Origin: Thermoproteota archaeon | Lineage (GTDB): Archaea > Korarchaeota > Korarchaeia > Korarchaeales > Korarchaeaceae | NCBI GenBank assembly: GCA_027491735.1 | Contig: JAOZGP010000023.1 | Location: forward strand, 42,656 to 106,655 | Length of the DNA stretch: 64,000 nucleotides | Reading direction: 5' to 3' | Shown: positions 44,787 through 53,639 of the stretch, piece by piece | Position numbering within the stretch: the first letter of the stretch is position 1 | Layout of the letters: every line of letters begins with the position of its first letter | The notes under the pieces: model-generated | Databases searched by the model: none | What the model was told of the DNA's origin: nothing | Seen by the model: the letters and a program-made list of their open reading frames with translations, nothing else | Position numbers and translations under genes: made by a program

Positions 44787-45627
44787 TCGCTGCCTCCTTC
44801 AGGAGGTCCTGGATCCTCGCAGTCCTCTCAGCGTAGAGGTCGTGTTTGTGGACGCTCTCCGCGCTCCTCACACAGGCGAACACAAGAGCATCCCTCAGCT
44901 CCTTGAACTCCCTGACAACTCCGGCCAAGATGTCTCTGAGAACGTCCTCCGTGAGCTTTGGATTTTCGATCATCTGCATGACAAGAGTTGCCTCCTCCGG
45001 CCTCTTCAGGAGTGTTCTCGTCGGAGAGCTCATCGCATCCTCGACTATCCTGGCCATTTTGTGGTGATCGGGAGGCATCTCACCATGGACCAGAATCCTG
45101 AGCATACCCACGCTCCTCTGAGTGTGAGTTCCCGTCAGACCACCAAAATCTCCCATGTTTTTGCTTCTAAGGAACGTTCTTATGAGCTCTTGACTGCAGG
45201 GACAAGCCGTGGCACCAACCACCCTCACAGAGGTTCCACTGATGATCCCCCTCGACCTCCTCCTGGAGAACATCTCGACGCGATATGGCTCTCCGTCCAT
45301 CAGAGCGGTGAATCTGAGTCTGACCTCGAAGGAGCTGGTGTAGGGAAGTAAATGAGTCATCCTCGTGATCGCTCCTGCGATCACCTCCTCAGGAGAGAAC
45401 CCAGCCATGGAAAGAAGTGCCTCGTTCTCCCTGGAGAGATCCACCCCTCTTCTGTCGCCTGGAAGTTCAACGAAGACACTCGCTCTTCCAACAACTGTGA
45501 GACCTCCTAGGGAGACGGGAACTGCTATTCCCACTCCTCCGACTCTGTCTACTCTGAACCTCCACCTAGGAACCTCGGAGTGCACGTCTTTGGCACCCGC
45601 CAGAAGATCTCTAGGAAACCTGCTCAA
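44779..45627 (-). CDS. mptA: GTP cyclohydrolase MptA (FolE2 family)
   Basis: Converts GTP to 7,8-dihydroneopterin 2',3'-cyclic phosphate, the first step of archaeal pterin (tetrahydromethanopterin-type) synthesis. The 282-residue protein has AKDVHSEVPRWRFRVDRVGGVG, the metal-binding Cys in VVGATACPCSQ and the later GTHTQRSVGML with the ligand His. I chose TTG 45627 because GTGGGGGG lies about ten bases before it and the family's DVQ/DVH-S motif follows within 15 residues; a longer frame reaches ATG 45723. It is coupled to kptA downstream. Confidence 0.92.
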   Translation of the reverse strand: MSRFPRDLLAGAKDVHSEVPRWRFRVDRVGGVGIAVPVSLGGLTVVGRASVFVELPGDRRGVDLSRENEALLSMAGFSPEEVIAGAITRMTHLLPYTSSFEVRLRFTALMDGEPYRVEMFSRRRSRGIISGTSVRVVGATACPCSQELIRTFLRSKNMGDFGGLTGTHTQRSVGMLRILVHGEMPPDHHKMARIVEDAMSSPTRTLLKRPEEATLVMQMIENPKLTEDVLRDILAGVVREFKELRDALVFACVRSAESVHKHDLYAERTARIQDLLKEAAND

Positions 45628-46020
45628 GAGATACGACCCCCCACTTGAGCTCCCGAGAACCTCTTGACCTTTTCGACCCGATGCTCGAATATAAGCTCGT
45701 CCTTCCTGGGGATCTTCGCACACCTTCCGTGGAGCGTTGGGCTTCCGAGGCTCAGGAAGCCGTTGAACCAGTCCTGAGAAAGGCCTTCCTTGCCCTCTCA
45801 GCAGTTCTGATCATTCGCCAATCTTTCTACAGCTCTCACAAAATCCATGACTCCAGATCTCATAAACCTTCGAGAGACCTTCAGATCTGTCGAATTTCAC
45901 CATTTTCGGCATCATCACATGCCCAAGCGGGCTCAACGGCTCTTGATCTTCCTGTATCGGGCTGTCAGGTCTCACACCTGACGTACCTGAAAAGTTATTT
46001 ATGTAGCTCCTGACATTTTT
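45628..46020. other. Intergenic with promoters for mptA and the secreted protein gene
   Basis: GTTATTTATG at 45994-46003 is a TATA-like box about 30 bases before ATG 46033. The rest shows no gene; short frames lack start signals and family resemblance. Confidence 0.45.
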
Positions 46021-46032
46021 TTGGATCGCTTC

Positions 46033-47031
46033 ATGAGAATCATGAGAAGATCGGTAGTTCTTCTCCTCCTGCTTCTCGCGGTATCAGCGTTTCCGACAAG
46101 AGCCAATGTGAGAAAGGTGGTCGTCATATCGAACTCTGTAGATCGGCCGGCAGCCCTTAAGCTCGTGACCTACCTCATGATGGGAGGGGTACCAGCCAGA
46201 ACAGGCAGTCCTTCTGAGTTCTCCTCACTCATTAAGTCTGGAGAGGTCGGAGAGATCATGGTGCTCGGAGGGCCGGATGCCTATCAAGGAGTGGGAAACA
46301 TATCGTCTGAGCTCATGAACAGGATCGATCAGAGTTACCTGAGGAAGAACAGAGGGGCGGCGGTCATCAGAAGATATGGCTTCTTCATTGGAGGAAGGTT
46401 CAAGGACATCGTGATTATAGCGGGAAGCACAAGAGAGGAGACAAAACTCTGTGCTGAGTTGTACGCAGCTCTTGGGTTTCCTGGGTCCTTGGTCTATCCG
46501 GAGGTCGTGAGCAGCATCAACAGAGGTTCAAAGAAGAGCCTGATTTATGTGCACAAGCGTGTTGGAGAGGGAGAAATCAACACGACCGTGATCAGGGTCA
46601 GCTACTTCTCCGGGGAGGTGGAAGGATCTCCCGGAGAGGGGTACTCCTGGAGCTATGAGATCAGAGCGAAGAACCATACTGCGGAGATCCTCAACTACAA
46701 CGTCTTTCTGAAGAATGGAAAGTACTGCCACCGATCCAGTGTCAAGTTCAACAGGAGCCAGGAGCACACACAGTGGAAGTGCTCTCCAGCATCATCAGCT
46801 AGGATAAGGAAGATCTATGGAGATGCTGAGTTCGCCTCCGCCATACTGGGCATGTTCCTGAAGGTGGAGAACAGGACGGTTCCGGCAGGTACCTTCAGAT
46901 GCGTTGTGGAGGAAAGACCTGGTTTGAAGGTCTGGCTATCGCCGGAGGTGCCCCTCACAAGGGTGGTGGCTGCTGAGTCGGAGGCGGGAGATGTTAAGAT
47001 CTCGCTCGAGCTGAGATCAGTGGAGGGATGA
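46033..47031 (+). CDS. Secreted protein of unknown function
   Basis: A 332-residue protein from ATG 46033 with a classic signal peptide (MRRSVVLLLLLLAVSAFPTRA). The mature part begins VRKVVVISNSVDRPAALKLV and includes IMVLGGPDAYQGVG, resembling the small alpha/beta 'cell-wall binding repeat 2/S-layer' layout of surface proteins, and then a beta-rich C-terminal half with four Cys. It lacks a C-terminal anchor. TTG 46021 is an alternative start; the TATA box at 45994-46003 favours 46033. The family is not recognised with certainty. It ends one base from the convergent lipid-synthase gene. Confidence 0.6.
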   Translation: MRIMRRSVVLLLLLLAVSAFPTRANVRKVVVISNSVDRPAALKLVTYLMMGGVPARTGSPSEFSSLIKSGEVGEIMVLGGPDAYQGVGNISSELMNRIDQSYLRKNRGAAVIRRYGFFIGGRFKDIVIIAGSTREETKLCAELYAALGFPGSLVYPEVVSSINRGSKKSLIYVHKRVGEGEINTTVIRVSYFSGEVEGSPGEGYSWSYEIRAKNHTAEILNYNVFLKNGKYCHRSSVKFNRSQEHTQWKCSPASSARIRKIYGDAEFASAILGMFLKVENRTVPAGTFRCVVEERPGLKVWLSPEVPLTRVVAAESEAGDVKISLELRSVEG

Positions 47032-47032
47032 G

Positions 47033-48922
47033 TTAGTTTTTCTCTCCTCTTGTTTTTCCTTGAAAGCCGCTTTCGTCCTCGGAAACTGTCTCCAAGAACC
47101 TCTCATAGGCCCCTCTAAGGCTTCTGTAGAGGAGCTTCATTAGATCATATAGGATGAGGGCCATCACGAACAGGAGGACCGAGGATACCACGAGGACGAC
47201 CCACCTGATATCCCCTCGAGATATCGTGAGGCCTCTTGGTAGGACTAGGAACACCACCGTTATGAGAGTCAGGTAGGTGAGATCTAAGAGAGCCCTGCTC
47301 ACGGCTGTCTCCGTGACCCCGAGCCTTTCGACAAGTTGGGAGGAGAGGGTGTCCATGAAATGTTTCATGACCATCAGCATCCTGTAACCGAAGTATATGA
47401 TGGCCGACATCTGTACCACCCAAAGCAGATCGGCCATTCTCATGGTGATGGAGCCGATGGACATTATCTCATAGCCTCCAATGACCCAGGACATCGCCCT
47501 GATTACGAGAATCACTATCGCCAATTTAAAGGCAGAGACTACAGCGAGAGTAACCTCGCTCATGCCGCAAGCTCTCGTTTCCTCGATCTCTGGCTGTGGG
47601 GCCCTCTTCATGGATTTAACCTTTCTAACTTTCTTTTTAGGTTCTTTAGGTTCATGTCCAGTTGTGAGAATTGATACTACAGCAAAAACCGTTGGAAAAG
47701 AAGCCATGTAGAGCAGAAACATGTTCGGCAGTTCCACCGCTACGAACATCGCCGCCATGAGGAGTCTCACATCCCTAGTGCAGAGGCTGTACCTTCTCAG
47801 GTCAGTTCCGGCGATCTTCGATATGTAGCTCACTGTGAACACGTTGGCTGCGGCCAGGAGGGATATCATGATGTTCATGTGGGAGGTCAGGGCCGCTGCC
47901 ATCACCACCGCTAGATCGGCGTACCTGTCCAGGACTGTGTCCATGAGTGCTCCGAACTTGCTGGTCCTGGAGAACAGTCTGGCGATCTCTCCGTCGATAC
48001 CGTCAACTATCGATCCGAGCTGAATAAGTGCAGCCGAGAGAAGCGGTTCTGTAGACAGAAGATAGGCTCCTCCAACGCAGAGGAGAAAAGAAATAAGGGA
48101 AATAAGATTTGGACTTATGAATACCCCTCTCCTATAGAGAAAGACAGAGATCCTGGTGGATATCGGCCTATTTATCAATCTAGATACAGGTCCATCTTCC
48201 GGCTTTGTGAGACTTCTCCTCAGAATTTTTGGGAGGATCTTCCTTGCTCTGACCAGGTCCTTGGGGGTGTCGATGTCAGCCCACACCAAGCCCGTGACGT
48301 CCACATATCCGACCTCATCTAGCTCTATGGCCCTGCTCAGGGCGTCAGCTATGGAGGATCCGGGACCCTTGCTCCTTATTACTTCCTCCGCTATCCTCAC
48401 ACTTTTGGGCGAGCAGAGAAACAGGCCAGTATCTATCCCACAGGTCGAAGGAGCATCCTTTCCGATCTCATAGATCACATCGTTTCTGACCACGATCTTG
48501 AGTCCCTCCTCTAGCTTGTCCCATTCGGGATTTCTGTCCAAGCACAGGACAAAGCTTCTCTCAGCCCTCCTGGAGATGAGTCTCCTGAGGATCTCGAGCT
48601 CGAATATGTGATCCGACATGAGCAGCAGAAACTCCTCCTCAAGGTCTCGAGCTCCAACAAGCATGGAAGTCAGGTTTCCTGAACTTTCCTCCCTATTCAC
48701 CCGAACCTCAAGCTCGGGATACCTCTCCATGAAGATCTCCTCGAACTCTGGTCTCGTTACGAGGACTATCCGCTGAACGTCCATCTCCCGGAGGTGCTTC
48801 AAGATGAGATCCAGGATCGTGAACCCCGGATCGAGCTCAAACAAGCACTTGGGTCTATCCTTGGAGAGGTCGCCAAATCTGCTGGCTCTTCCAGCAGCCA
48901 ATATCACAGCAACCTTGGACAA
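47033..48922 (-). CDS. Bifunctional sugar/inositol-phosphate nucleotidyltransferase and CDP-alcohol phosphatidyltransferase, with a membrane extension
   Basis: The 629-residue product starts at TTG 48922, which has GGAGGTGCC five bases upstream. Residues 1-225 form a nucleotidyltransferase (VAVILAAGRASRFG, KDRPKCLFEL, LLLMSDHIFE). Residues about 240-420 form a CDP-alcohol phosphatidyltransferase with the full DGxxARx8Gx3Dx3D motif (DGEIARLFSRTSKFGALMDT). This fusion matches the IPC transferase/DIPP synthase that makes di-myo-inositol phosphate, a heat-protection solute. Here a third part of about 200 residues follows a charged linker (KKKVRKVKSMKR) and has four or five membrane spans; I do not recognise it. 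The enzyme could instead make an inositol lipid. Confidence 0.8.
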   Translation of the reverse strand: MSKVAVILAAGRASRFGDLSKDRPKCLFELDPGFTILDLILKHLREMDVQRIVLVTRPEFEEIFMERYPELEVRVNREESSGNLTSMLVGARDLEEEFLLLMSDHIFELEILRRLISRRAERSFVLCLDRNPEWDKLEEGLKIVVRNDVIYEIGKDAPSTCGIDTGLFLCSPKSVRIAEEVIRSKGPGSSIADALSRAIELDEVGYVDVTGLVWADIDTPKDLVRARKILPKILRRSLTKPEDGPVSRLINRPISTRISVFLYRRGVFISPNLISLISFLLCVGGAYLLSTEPLLSAALIQLGSIVDGIDGEIARLFSRTSKFGALMDTVLDRYADLAVVMAAALTSHMNIMISLLAAANVFTVSYISKIAGTDLRRYSLCTRDVRLLMAAMFVAVELPNMFLLYMASFPTVFAVVSILTTGHEPKEPKKKVRKVKSMKRAPQPEIEETRACGMSEVTLAVVSAFKLAIVILVIRAMSWVIGGYEIMSIGSITMRMADLLWVVQMSAIIYFGYRMLMVMKHFMDTLSSQLVERLGVTETAVSRALLDLTYLTLITVVFLVLPRGLTISRGDIRWVVLVVSSVLLFVMALILYDLMKLLYRSLRGAYERFLETVSEDESGFQGKTRGEKN

Positions 48923-49372
48923 AGAGGCACCTCCAGTGAAGGGGAGATTTAAAGGTAACAAGACCTCGATCTCTCAAGATTCGACCGCCAGGAAGGGATA
49001 TAAATTTTTCCGAAGGGTCGAAGCCCTCTGGAAGCTGATCCTCTCTGGGTCGGTTTCTCATGGAGGTCTTTTTCATAATTTTGGATTCTTCTCGCGGTCA
49101 CCTGCGCCCGTTCTCAGCTTGATCGAGATCTATCACCTCCTGTCAGCTCTCAGATCCCAAAACAAGCCGAAAACCTCTCAGGAATATCACCTCACTGATG
49201 ACAGCCCGGATCACATTCCTCAAGATAGGAGAGGATCTCATGAGACCTGCCGCAGGAAGACGGTGTTCCAAAAGATGAACGAGCTTTTTCCACGACCCTC
49301 CGCTCCTTCACCACCTCAACGATCCCTTGGGGTGTTGTGGAAAAGTTTTAATACTCCCGGTCCTACTAGGCT
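48923..49372. other. Intergenic, promoter at its right end
   Basis: About 450 bases with no recognisable gene. TTTTAATA near 49346-49353 is a plausible TATA box for a transcript starting close to 49375, which would begin with the foldable leader described next. Confidence 0.4.
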
Positions 49373-49455
49373 TCCTGAAGAGAGCAGCTGGAGCTCCTCG
49401 GCTCAGTGGTGTGAGCCTCCGCAAGGTCGAGCTCCTGACGAGGTCCTCTTCAGGA
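49373..49455 (+). ncRNA. Candidate structured leader RNA upstream of the NifX-like gene
   Basis: Three nested stems can form in one long hairpin: 10 bp (49373-49382 with 49446-49455), 7 bp (49390-49396 with 49429-49435) and 6 bp (49400-49405 with 49412-49417, loop GTGGTG). All pairs are Watson-Crick. The outer stem begins about where a transcript from the TATA-like box would start, and the hairpin ends 38 bases before ATG 49494. An alternative pairing of GGCTCACC (49461-49468) with the inner stem is possible, as in switches. It could be a riboswitch, a protein-binding leader or an independent RNA. I know no named class that it matches. Confidence 0.4.
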
Positions 49456-49493
49456 GTGGTGGCTCACCGGTGTACCGATCGATATGGGGTGAC

Positions 49494-49874
49494 ATGAGAA
49501 TGAGGGTGGCTGTCCCCAGCGTGGATGGGAGAGGTCTCGAGAGCGAGGTCGCGACCCACTTCGGAAGGGCTCCTTACTACACTGTAGTTGACGTGAAGGA
49601 GAACGAGATCGTCAATGTGAGAGCTGTCAGGCAGCCCTTTTCCCAACACGCCCCGGGAGATATACCTAATTTCCTTAAGTCTCTTGGAGTTGATGTTGTA
49701 CTTGCTTACGGAATGGGAGTGAGAGCTCAGGAGTTCTTCAGCTCGTTGGGAATAAGGGTTGTGACCGGAGCTCTTGGAAGGATCGGCGACGTCGTCAAGA
49801 GGTTTCTCTCGGGGACCCTCATCACTGACGATAGCTGGCGACTGTCGGAGGAGTTTAGAGCTCATAAGCGTTAA
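49494..49874 (+). CDS. NifX/NifB-type dinitrogenase iron-molybdenum cofactor-binding domain protein
   Basis: A 126-residue single-domain protein: MRVAVPSVDGRGLESEVATHFGRAPYYTVVDV, then DIPNFLKSLGVDVVLAYGMGVRAQEFFSSLGIRVVTG. These are the signatures of the Fe-Mo cofactor-binding family, whose archaeal stand-alone members are of unknown role and probably handle an Fe-S or metal cluster. No nitrogenase gene is present. ATG 49494 has GGGGTGAC directly upstream. It is preceded by the foldable leader RNA. Confidence 0.85.
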   Translation: MRMRVAVPSVDGRGLESEVATHFGRAPYYTVVDVKENEIVNVRAVRQPFSQHAPGDIPNFLKSLGVDVVLAYGMGVRAQEFFSSLGIRVVTGALGRIGDVVKRFLSGTLITDDSWRLSEEFRAHKR

Positions 49875-50000
49875 TTTTGAGTTTTCCGCGTTTTTATCGA
49901 TTCAGAGAAGGAGCTCGGAATCTCGAGCATGTTCGACCGGCGGATCGACGCACATCCAAGCGATTACTTATTTAAATTTCATGAAGTGTGTTTTCATGAT

Positions 50001-50456
50001 ATGACTAGAACTCTGATAGAAGTTGTTGTAACTGTCATAGTGATGATCCTAGCTCTATCCGTGATCTTTCTTACCGGAAAAGTAAGCCTCAAGAAGACAT
50101 CAGAGCTCGTAGTCCCTCGCTCCTTTCGCTTGGATATTCTGGGGACTAGAGGGAACGCCGCTGTGTCCGGTGGAAGGGCGCTCATCGTGTACGTGATGAA
50201 CCTCGGTCCAGATGATCTTGACAGTTCTGTGGCCCTCAATCGGGAGAAGTGGCTTGTTATCATCAAGAACTCGTCGGGTGAATTTTCATCGCATCCAGAT
50301 GAGATAAGGGAGATCTTCGGTCACCACGACTCCTCGTTCTCGAGGGGCGAGGTGTGGACGCTCATCTGCAAGGGCCTATCTCAGGAGAGAGGAAAAAGTT
50401 ACTCAGTCAAGGTGTTCGGGCCGGGTAACTCCCACGGCATCCACATAAGCCCGTAG
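50001..50456 (+). CDS. Archaeal type IV pilin-like/flagellin-like protein (first of pair)
   Basis: A 151-residue protein starting at ATG 50001 (MTRTLIEVVVTVIVMILALSVIFLTGKV). The N-terminal hydrophobic helix followed by a beta-rich domain (ALIVYVMNLGPDDLDSS, WTLICKGLSQERGKSYSVKVFGPG) is typical of small archaeal pilins and pseudopilins. The positively charged class III leader is nearly absent, so it may be a minor subunit or simple membrane anchor. The next gene starts 11 bases later and has the same design. Confidence 0.6.
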   Translation: MTRTLIEVVVTVIVMILALSVIFLTGKVSLKKTSELVVPRSFRLDILGTRGNAAVSGGRALIVYVMNLGPDDLDSSVALNREKWLVIIKNSSGEFSSHPDEIREIFGHHDSSFSRGEVWTLICKGLSQERGKSYSVKVFGPGNSHGIHISP

Positions 50457-50466
50457 GTGAGTGTCC

Positions 50467-50976
50467 ATGGTCTCCAGAGCCGTGTCGGAAGTTATCTTTG
50501 TGGTGGGGATTGTCATCCTAGCTATAGTTGTGGCTATTCCGCTGGGAAACTATGTAATGAACGTCAATCGACCGGAACATTTTGAGGGAGGAAGATATCA
50601 GCTGGAGATCCTGAACGTGAGGCCTCGAGCTTTTCTAGGAGGGGTTCCTTGCCTTGCGGTTTACGTGAAGAACACGGGAAAGATCGGCGTGCCCAACACA
50701 ACTATACCTGGGGTATATCCGAGCATCTGCGCTCTTAATTCCTCTTTGAGGGGGGTTTTCTGGCCCGCTGCTGTGGTCAACTCCAGCGGATACTTCCTAG
50801 TCAACGTATCAGAGCTGAGCTACATATGCAGGTCGGGCCCCGGTGACGAGCTGACGCCCGAGAGCACCTGGGTCATATATTACCCGTCCCTAGCTCAGGA
50901 GAACAACGAGTCCTTCGCCGCCTACCTCTACGGACCGGGAGGTGCCAGAGCTGTGTTCTACCACCACCCACCCTGA
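50467..50976 (+). CDS. Archaeal type IV pilin-like/flagellin-like protein (second of pair)
   Basis: A 169-residue protein from ATG 50467, with GGTGAG five bases upstream. The start MVSRAVSEVIFVVGIVILAIVVAIP matches the RAxSEVI pattern of class III signal peptides followed by the pilin hydrophobic helix. The remainder is beta-rich with CLAVYVKNTGKIGVPNT and ends ...AYLYGPGGARAVFYHHPP; the phrase YGPG/FGPG is shared with the other two pilin-like proteins nearby. It probably assembles on the cell surface. No pilus ATPase or platform gene is in the window. Confidence 0.7.
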   Translation: MVSRAVSEVIFVVGIVILAIVVAIPLGNYVMNVNRPEHFEGGRYQLEILNVRPRAFLGGVPCLAVYVKNTGKIGVPNTTIPGVYPSICALNSSLRGVFWPAAVVNSSGYFLVNVSELSYICRSGPGDELTPESTWVIYYPSLAQENNESFAAYLYGPGGARAVFYHHPP

Positions 50977-51131
50977 CGTGTGTGGAGGCTCTCATCGATC
51001 GGATTCTCCGTCATGCGTTAAGTGCATGTCCTCCCGTCGATTGGTCGCTTAAAACAGCTGATGAATATCTCTGAGAAGTTGAATCATTGAAACCTCATTC
51101 TTCTGAGGCCATCAACAGTGCAGCGGGCAGG

Positions 51132-51932
51132 CTAGACTGATTCCTCCGGTGAGCTCTCCGGCGAGATCTCTGAGGAATTATCCTCGGGCTCCACGATCAA
51201 CTCGTAAACCTCACCCCTGGATTCAGCCTGAGAACACTTGTATTTCCTTCCCTCCAGCTCCGATAGGCACCCCGCTACGATCCCTCGAAGGAAATTGATC
51301 CCGCCAAGCACATGCTCGAAGGGATTCTCCAGCTCCAGGATCAGCTTACCTTGGCTTCTGCGCCAGGATCCTCCGGAGATCCAACCTAGTGCCCTCATGA
51401 TGTTCAGACAGGCGTTCAGATATTCCTCCTTGGAGGGGGCTTCCAGGTAGCGCCGGTGATCCCGGTGTGCTGCCCGGCCCACATCCAGTCCAACGAGATA
51501 CATCAGCGCCCTCAACGCCTCTTCTCCAAAGTGCTTCTTTAGTAGTCGAAAAGCCACCGGTAGCCAGCTCATGCGCAGGATTATGGCCCTTCCTCCGAGA
51601 GTCATCAGCCGGCTGTGGTGCCTACCACATACGAGACCTCCCCTGTGCACGCTGTACTCCAGCCTGTCGATGATGCTCTCCTCGCGAAGGGCATCCAACA
51701 GGTCCTCAACGCGGTCCTCCTCTATGACCAAAAAGGTGCACCACCAGGCCTTCCCGGGTTCATCGGACTTGTGAGTCATGCCCCATTTTACGTCGCCTCC
51801 GTGATCCCTTACTTTCGCAGCAATTAGCGCTAAAGCCCCAGGAACATCCTCTAAGAGCAGAGAAAGCTCCAGAACAACCTTGCCCTTCTCGGGGGTGAGA
51901 AAGAAGGCTGTGTGTATTGGAAGGTCGTGCAT
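51132..51932 (-). CDS. ACT-like domain fused to a V4R domain
   Basis: A 266-residue protein from ATG 51932, with GGAGGGA upstream. Residues about 15-95 look like an ACT domain (GKVVLELSLLLEDVPGALALIAAKVRDHGGDV). The C-terminal part (about 110-245) has the V4R fold, with GEEALRALMYLVGLDVGRA and NPFEHVLGGINFLRGIVAGCLSELEGRKYKC; V4R domains bind small hydrophobic ligands or metal-containing molecules. A ligand-sensing role is likely. There is no DNA-binding domain. The acidic tail is probably disordered. Confidence 0.7.
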   Translation of the reverse strand: MHDLPIHTAFFLTPEKGKVVLELSLLLEDVPGALALIAAKVRDHGGDVKWGMTHKSDEPGKAWWCTFLVIEEDRVEDLLDALREESIIDRLEYSVHRGGLVCGRHHSRLMTLGGRAIILRMSWLPVAFRLLKKHFGEEALRALMYLVGLDVGRAAHRDHRRYLEAPSKEEYLNACLNIMRALGWISGGSWRRSQGKLILELENPFEHVLGGINFLRGIVAGCLSELEGRKYKCSQAESRGEVYELIVEPEDNSSEISPESSPEESV

Positions 51933-51935
51933 CAC

Positions 51936-52380
51936 ATCCCTCCTAACTCGATAACATCTTTATTAAAAATTTTATTTTTCCAGCGTAGCTATATGCCGAC
52001 GTCGTTAGGTGGTGATGGATCTTCCAGCACTCGACCTCGATCAACTGCCCAAGCGAGGACCCTGAAGGAGCTGCTTGTGATGCATCTCCGACAAAGCTAC
52101 CGGATAACAGCCCTCATCCCTCAGAACTCCAGCTAAGCACAGAAAAGGATCTGAAAGCCTTGTGCCCTCTTCTCAAGGAGATGTCCTAGATGAGCTGCAA
52201 TGAAGGCCGGTTCCAAGGAAGACGAACGTCTTCAGAATTTTTATCCTGCAGTCGCTTTGATAACGATTCATGAAAGTAGTTAAGGGCTATCGACAACAAG
52301 TAACCGCTTTCCTAAGCGCGAACTCAGGAGCTTCATCAGAGGATAACCCTCGAGTAAAAAAAAGGGTTGAAGACAACACC
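51936..52380. other. Intergenic, no gene seen
   Basis: About 440 bases between the ACT-V4R gene and the end of a pilin-like gene. The AT-rich part near 51960-51980 is the promoter region of the ACT-V4R gene. No coding potential recognised. Confidence 0.4.
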
Positions 52381-52785
52381 TCATGGACTGTACAGGTATT
52401 GGGTCATGGTGTTTTGTGGTCCGTAGACCACAATGTTGTGTTGCTCGGTGGAGGAGATGCCTGTGAGGTTAACCGTCAGGGTTACTGTGGAATCCTTACT
52501 CCAAGTACCGGTAGCAGAAACATCTGTGACATTAACGCTTTTTTGGTCAACGAACACCTGGAAGTCGGTTGTTCCGCTTATGGTTAAATCATTTGGACCC
52601 AAGTTCTTTACGTAGATCGTCCCGCTACTGCTGTTCCAACCACTAGCGCTGAGTATCTGTATCGTGCTCGTGCCGCCGACGGTGGAGGTCCTTCCCAAAG
52701 CTCCGAATATGTATGAGGATATCGGCGAGAATATCAGCAAGGCTAAAGCCACTGCTATGACCAGTATTATTATCTCAACAACCAC
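52381..52785 (-). CDS. Archaeal pilin-like protein with no standard start for its leader
   Basis: The frame from GTG 52785 encodes 134 residues: VVEIIILVIAVALALLIF as a hydrophobic helix, then a Ser/Thr-rich beta domain with GTIYVKNLGPNDLTISGTTD and the terminal YLYSP, as in archaeal pilins and archaellins. Upstream codons in the same frame read RPGVSR, which would be a good class III leader, and a GAGGTGAG ribosome-binding sequence sits just before them. But no ATG, GTG or TTG lies between the in-frame TGA and GTG 52785. The true start may be non-standard or mutated, making this a possible pseudogene. Confidence 0.55.
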   Translation of the reverse strand: MVVEIIILVIAVALALLIFSPISSYIFGALGRTSTVGGTSTIQILSASGWNSSSGTIYVKNLGPNDLTISGTTDFQVFVDQKSVNVTDVSATGTWSKDSTVTLTVNLTGISSTEQHNIVVYGPQNTMTQYLYSP

Positions 52786-53414
52786 ACGGGAAACTCCAGG
52801 CCTGATTAAGGTTTCTCACCTCTCTCTGATCTGGGGATAAGAGCTATTAAAAGTTTACGTGAAAAAGCTCGCGTGAACGACGGACTGTTTTGTAGATACG
52901 ACCTTCTCACGGACGCGACTCTTAGGCCTGAAAGTTTCTGTTTACGCAAGTGTTTACATCGATGTAGACAAGACTAATTGATATCATGGAAATTTCAAGG
53001 AATGAAGCGGCCACAACGACTGGGAAGAAGATCGACCTCACATCGCTTGAGAGGAAGAAGAGATAGCACAGAGGCCAGGCGGTTTGATGACCATCTGAGG
53101 AGGGAACGTTGGCTGAGATAAAAGCAACAGGAAGCTCAGATGTCTACACACCCTGCAGGTGTGGCTTCCTGAACTTCTGTGTGGATGGTGCCCTGAACTT
53201 CCTGAAGAAAGTGGCTGGGGAGCCGAGTTCGTCAAAAGCTGAGGAGATCTTCTCGAGGCCACGAGAATTTCCACATGAGTATGTATATCCTGCAGATCTT
53301 GATAGCGGACGGTCTCGACGAGCTGCCGGAGGACATGGGCAGATGTTGGAGCCCACCGAGAGGATCCCAGTTCATACGTCAGGCTGCCTTATGTGGCGGA
53401 AGGGCATTCTTCTC
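52786..53414. other. Intergenic or decayed region
   Basis: About 630 bases. A plus-strand frame from 53109 (AEIKATGSSDVYTPCRCGFLN...) looks protein-like for about 60 codons, but I cannot place it in a family, and it breaks up near 53290. AT-rich bases near 52840-52990 carry no clear gene. Confidence 0.35.
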
Positions 53415-53520
53415 ACTCGACGTGCCCCACATCTATCCCAAGCTCCATGGAGGAGGTGCATATTATTTTTCTTGTTCTTCCTCATGATTCTCGCCTCACC
53501 TCCTCACGATCCCTAAGGGC
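53415..53520 (-). pseudogene. Fragment of an Lhr-type helicase gene, including a 49-base exact inverted copy of lhr
   Basis: On the minus strand the frame reads ICTSSMELGIDVGHVE, the motif IV/V region of Lhr helicases, and then hits a stop. Bases 53415-53463 are the exact reverse complement of 57556-57604 inside the intact lhr gene. Upstream codons (SALRDREEVRRES, then a stop) loosely fit the Lhr segment that precedes this motif, so an old lhr paralogue with later sequence transfer is possible. No other helicase motif is nearby. Confidence 0.6.
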
Positions 53521-53639
53521 GCTCAACAGCGAGCTCGTTTTTATGATACTCATCACTTTTTATTATCAGTACTAAAGATACTGACCACAGAATTGGGCGC
53601 TGTTTGGGAGCTTGAGAGAGGCAGCACTTCGGAGGCTTA

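Noticed and set aside
48804-49493. A long plus-strand open frame that extends the NifX-like gene upstream by 230 codons.
   Set aside because: It crosses the opposite-strand lipid-synthase gene and a promoter, and has low-complexity sequence unlike any domain; the NifX fold begins at ATG 49494 behind a good ribosome-binding site.
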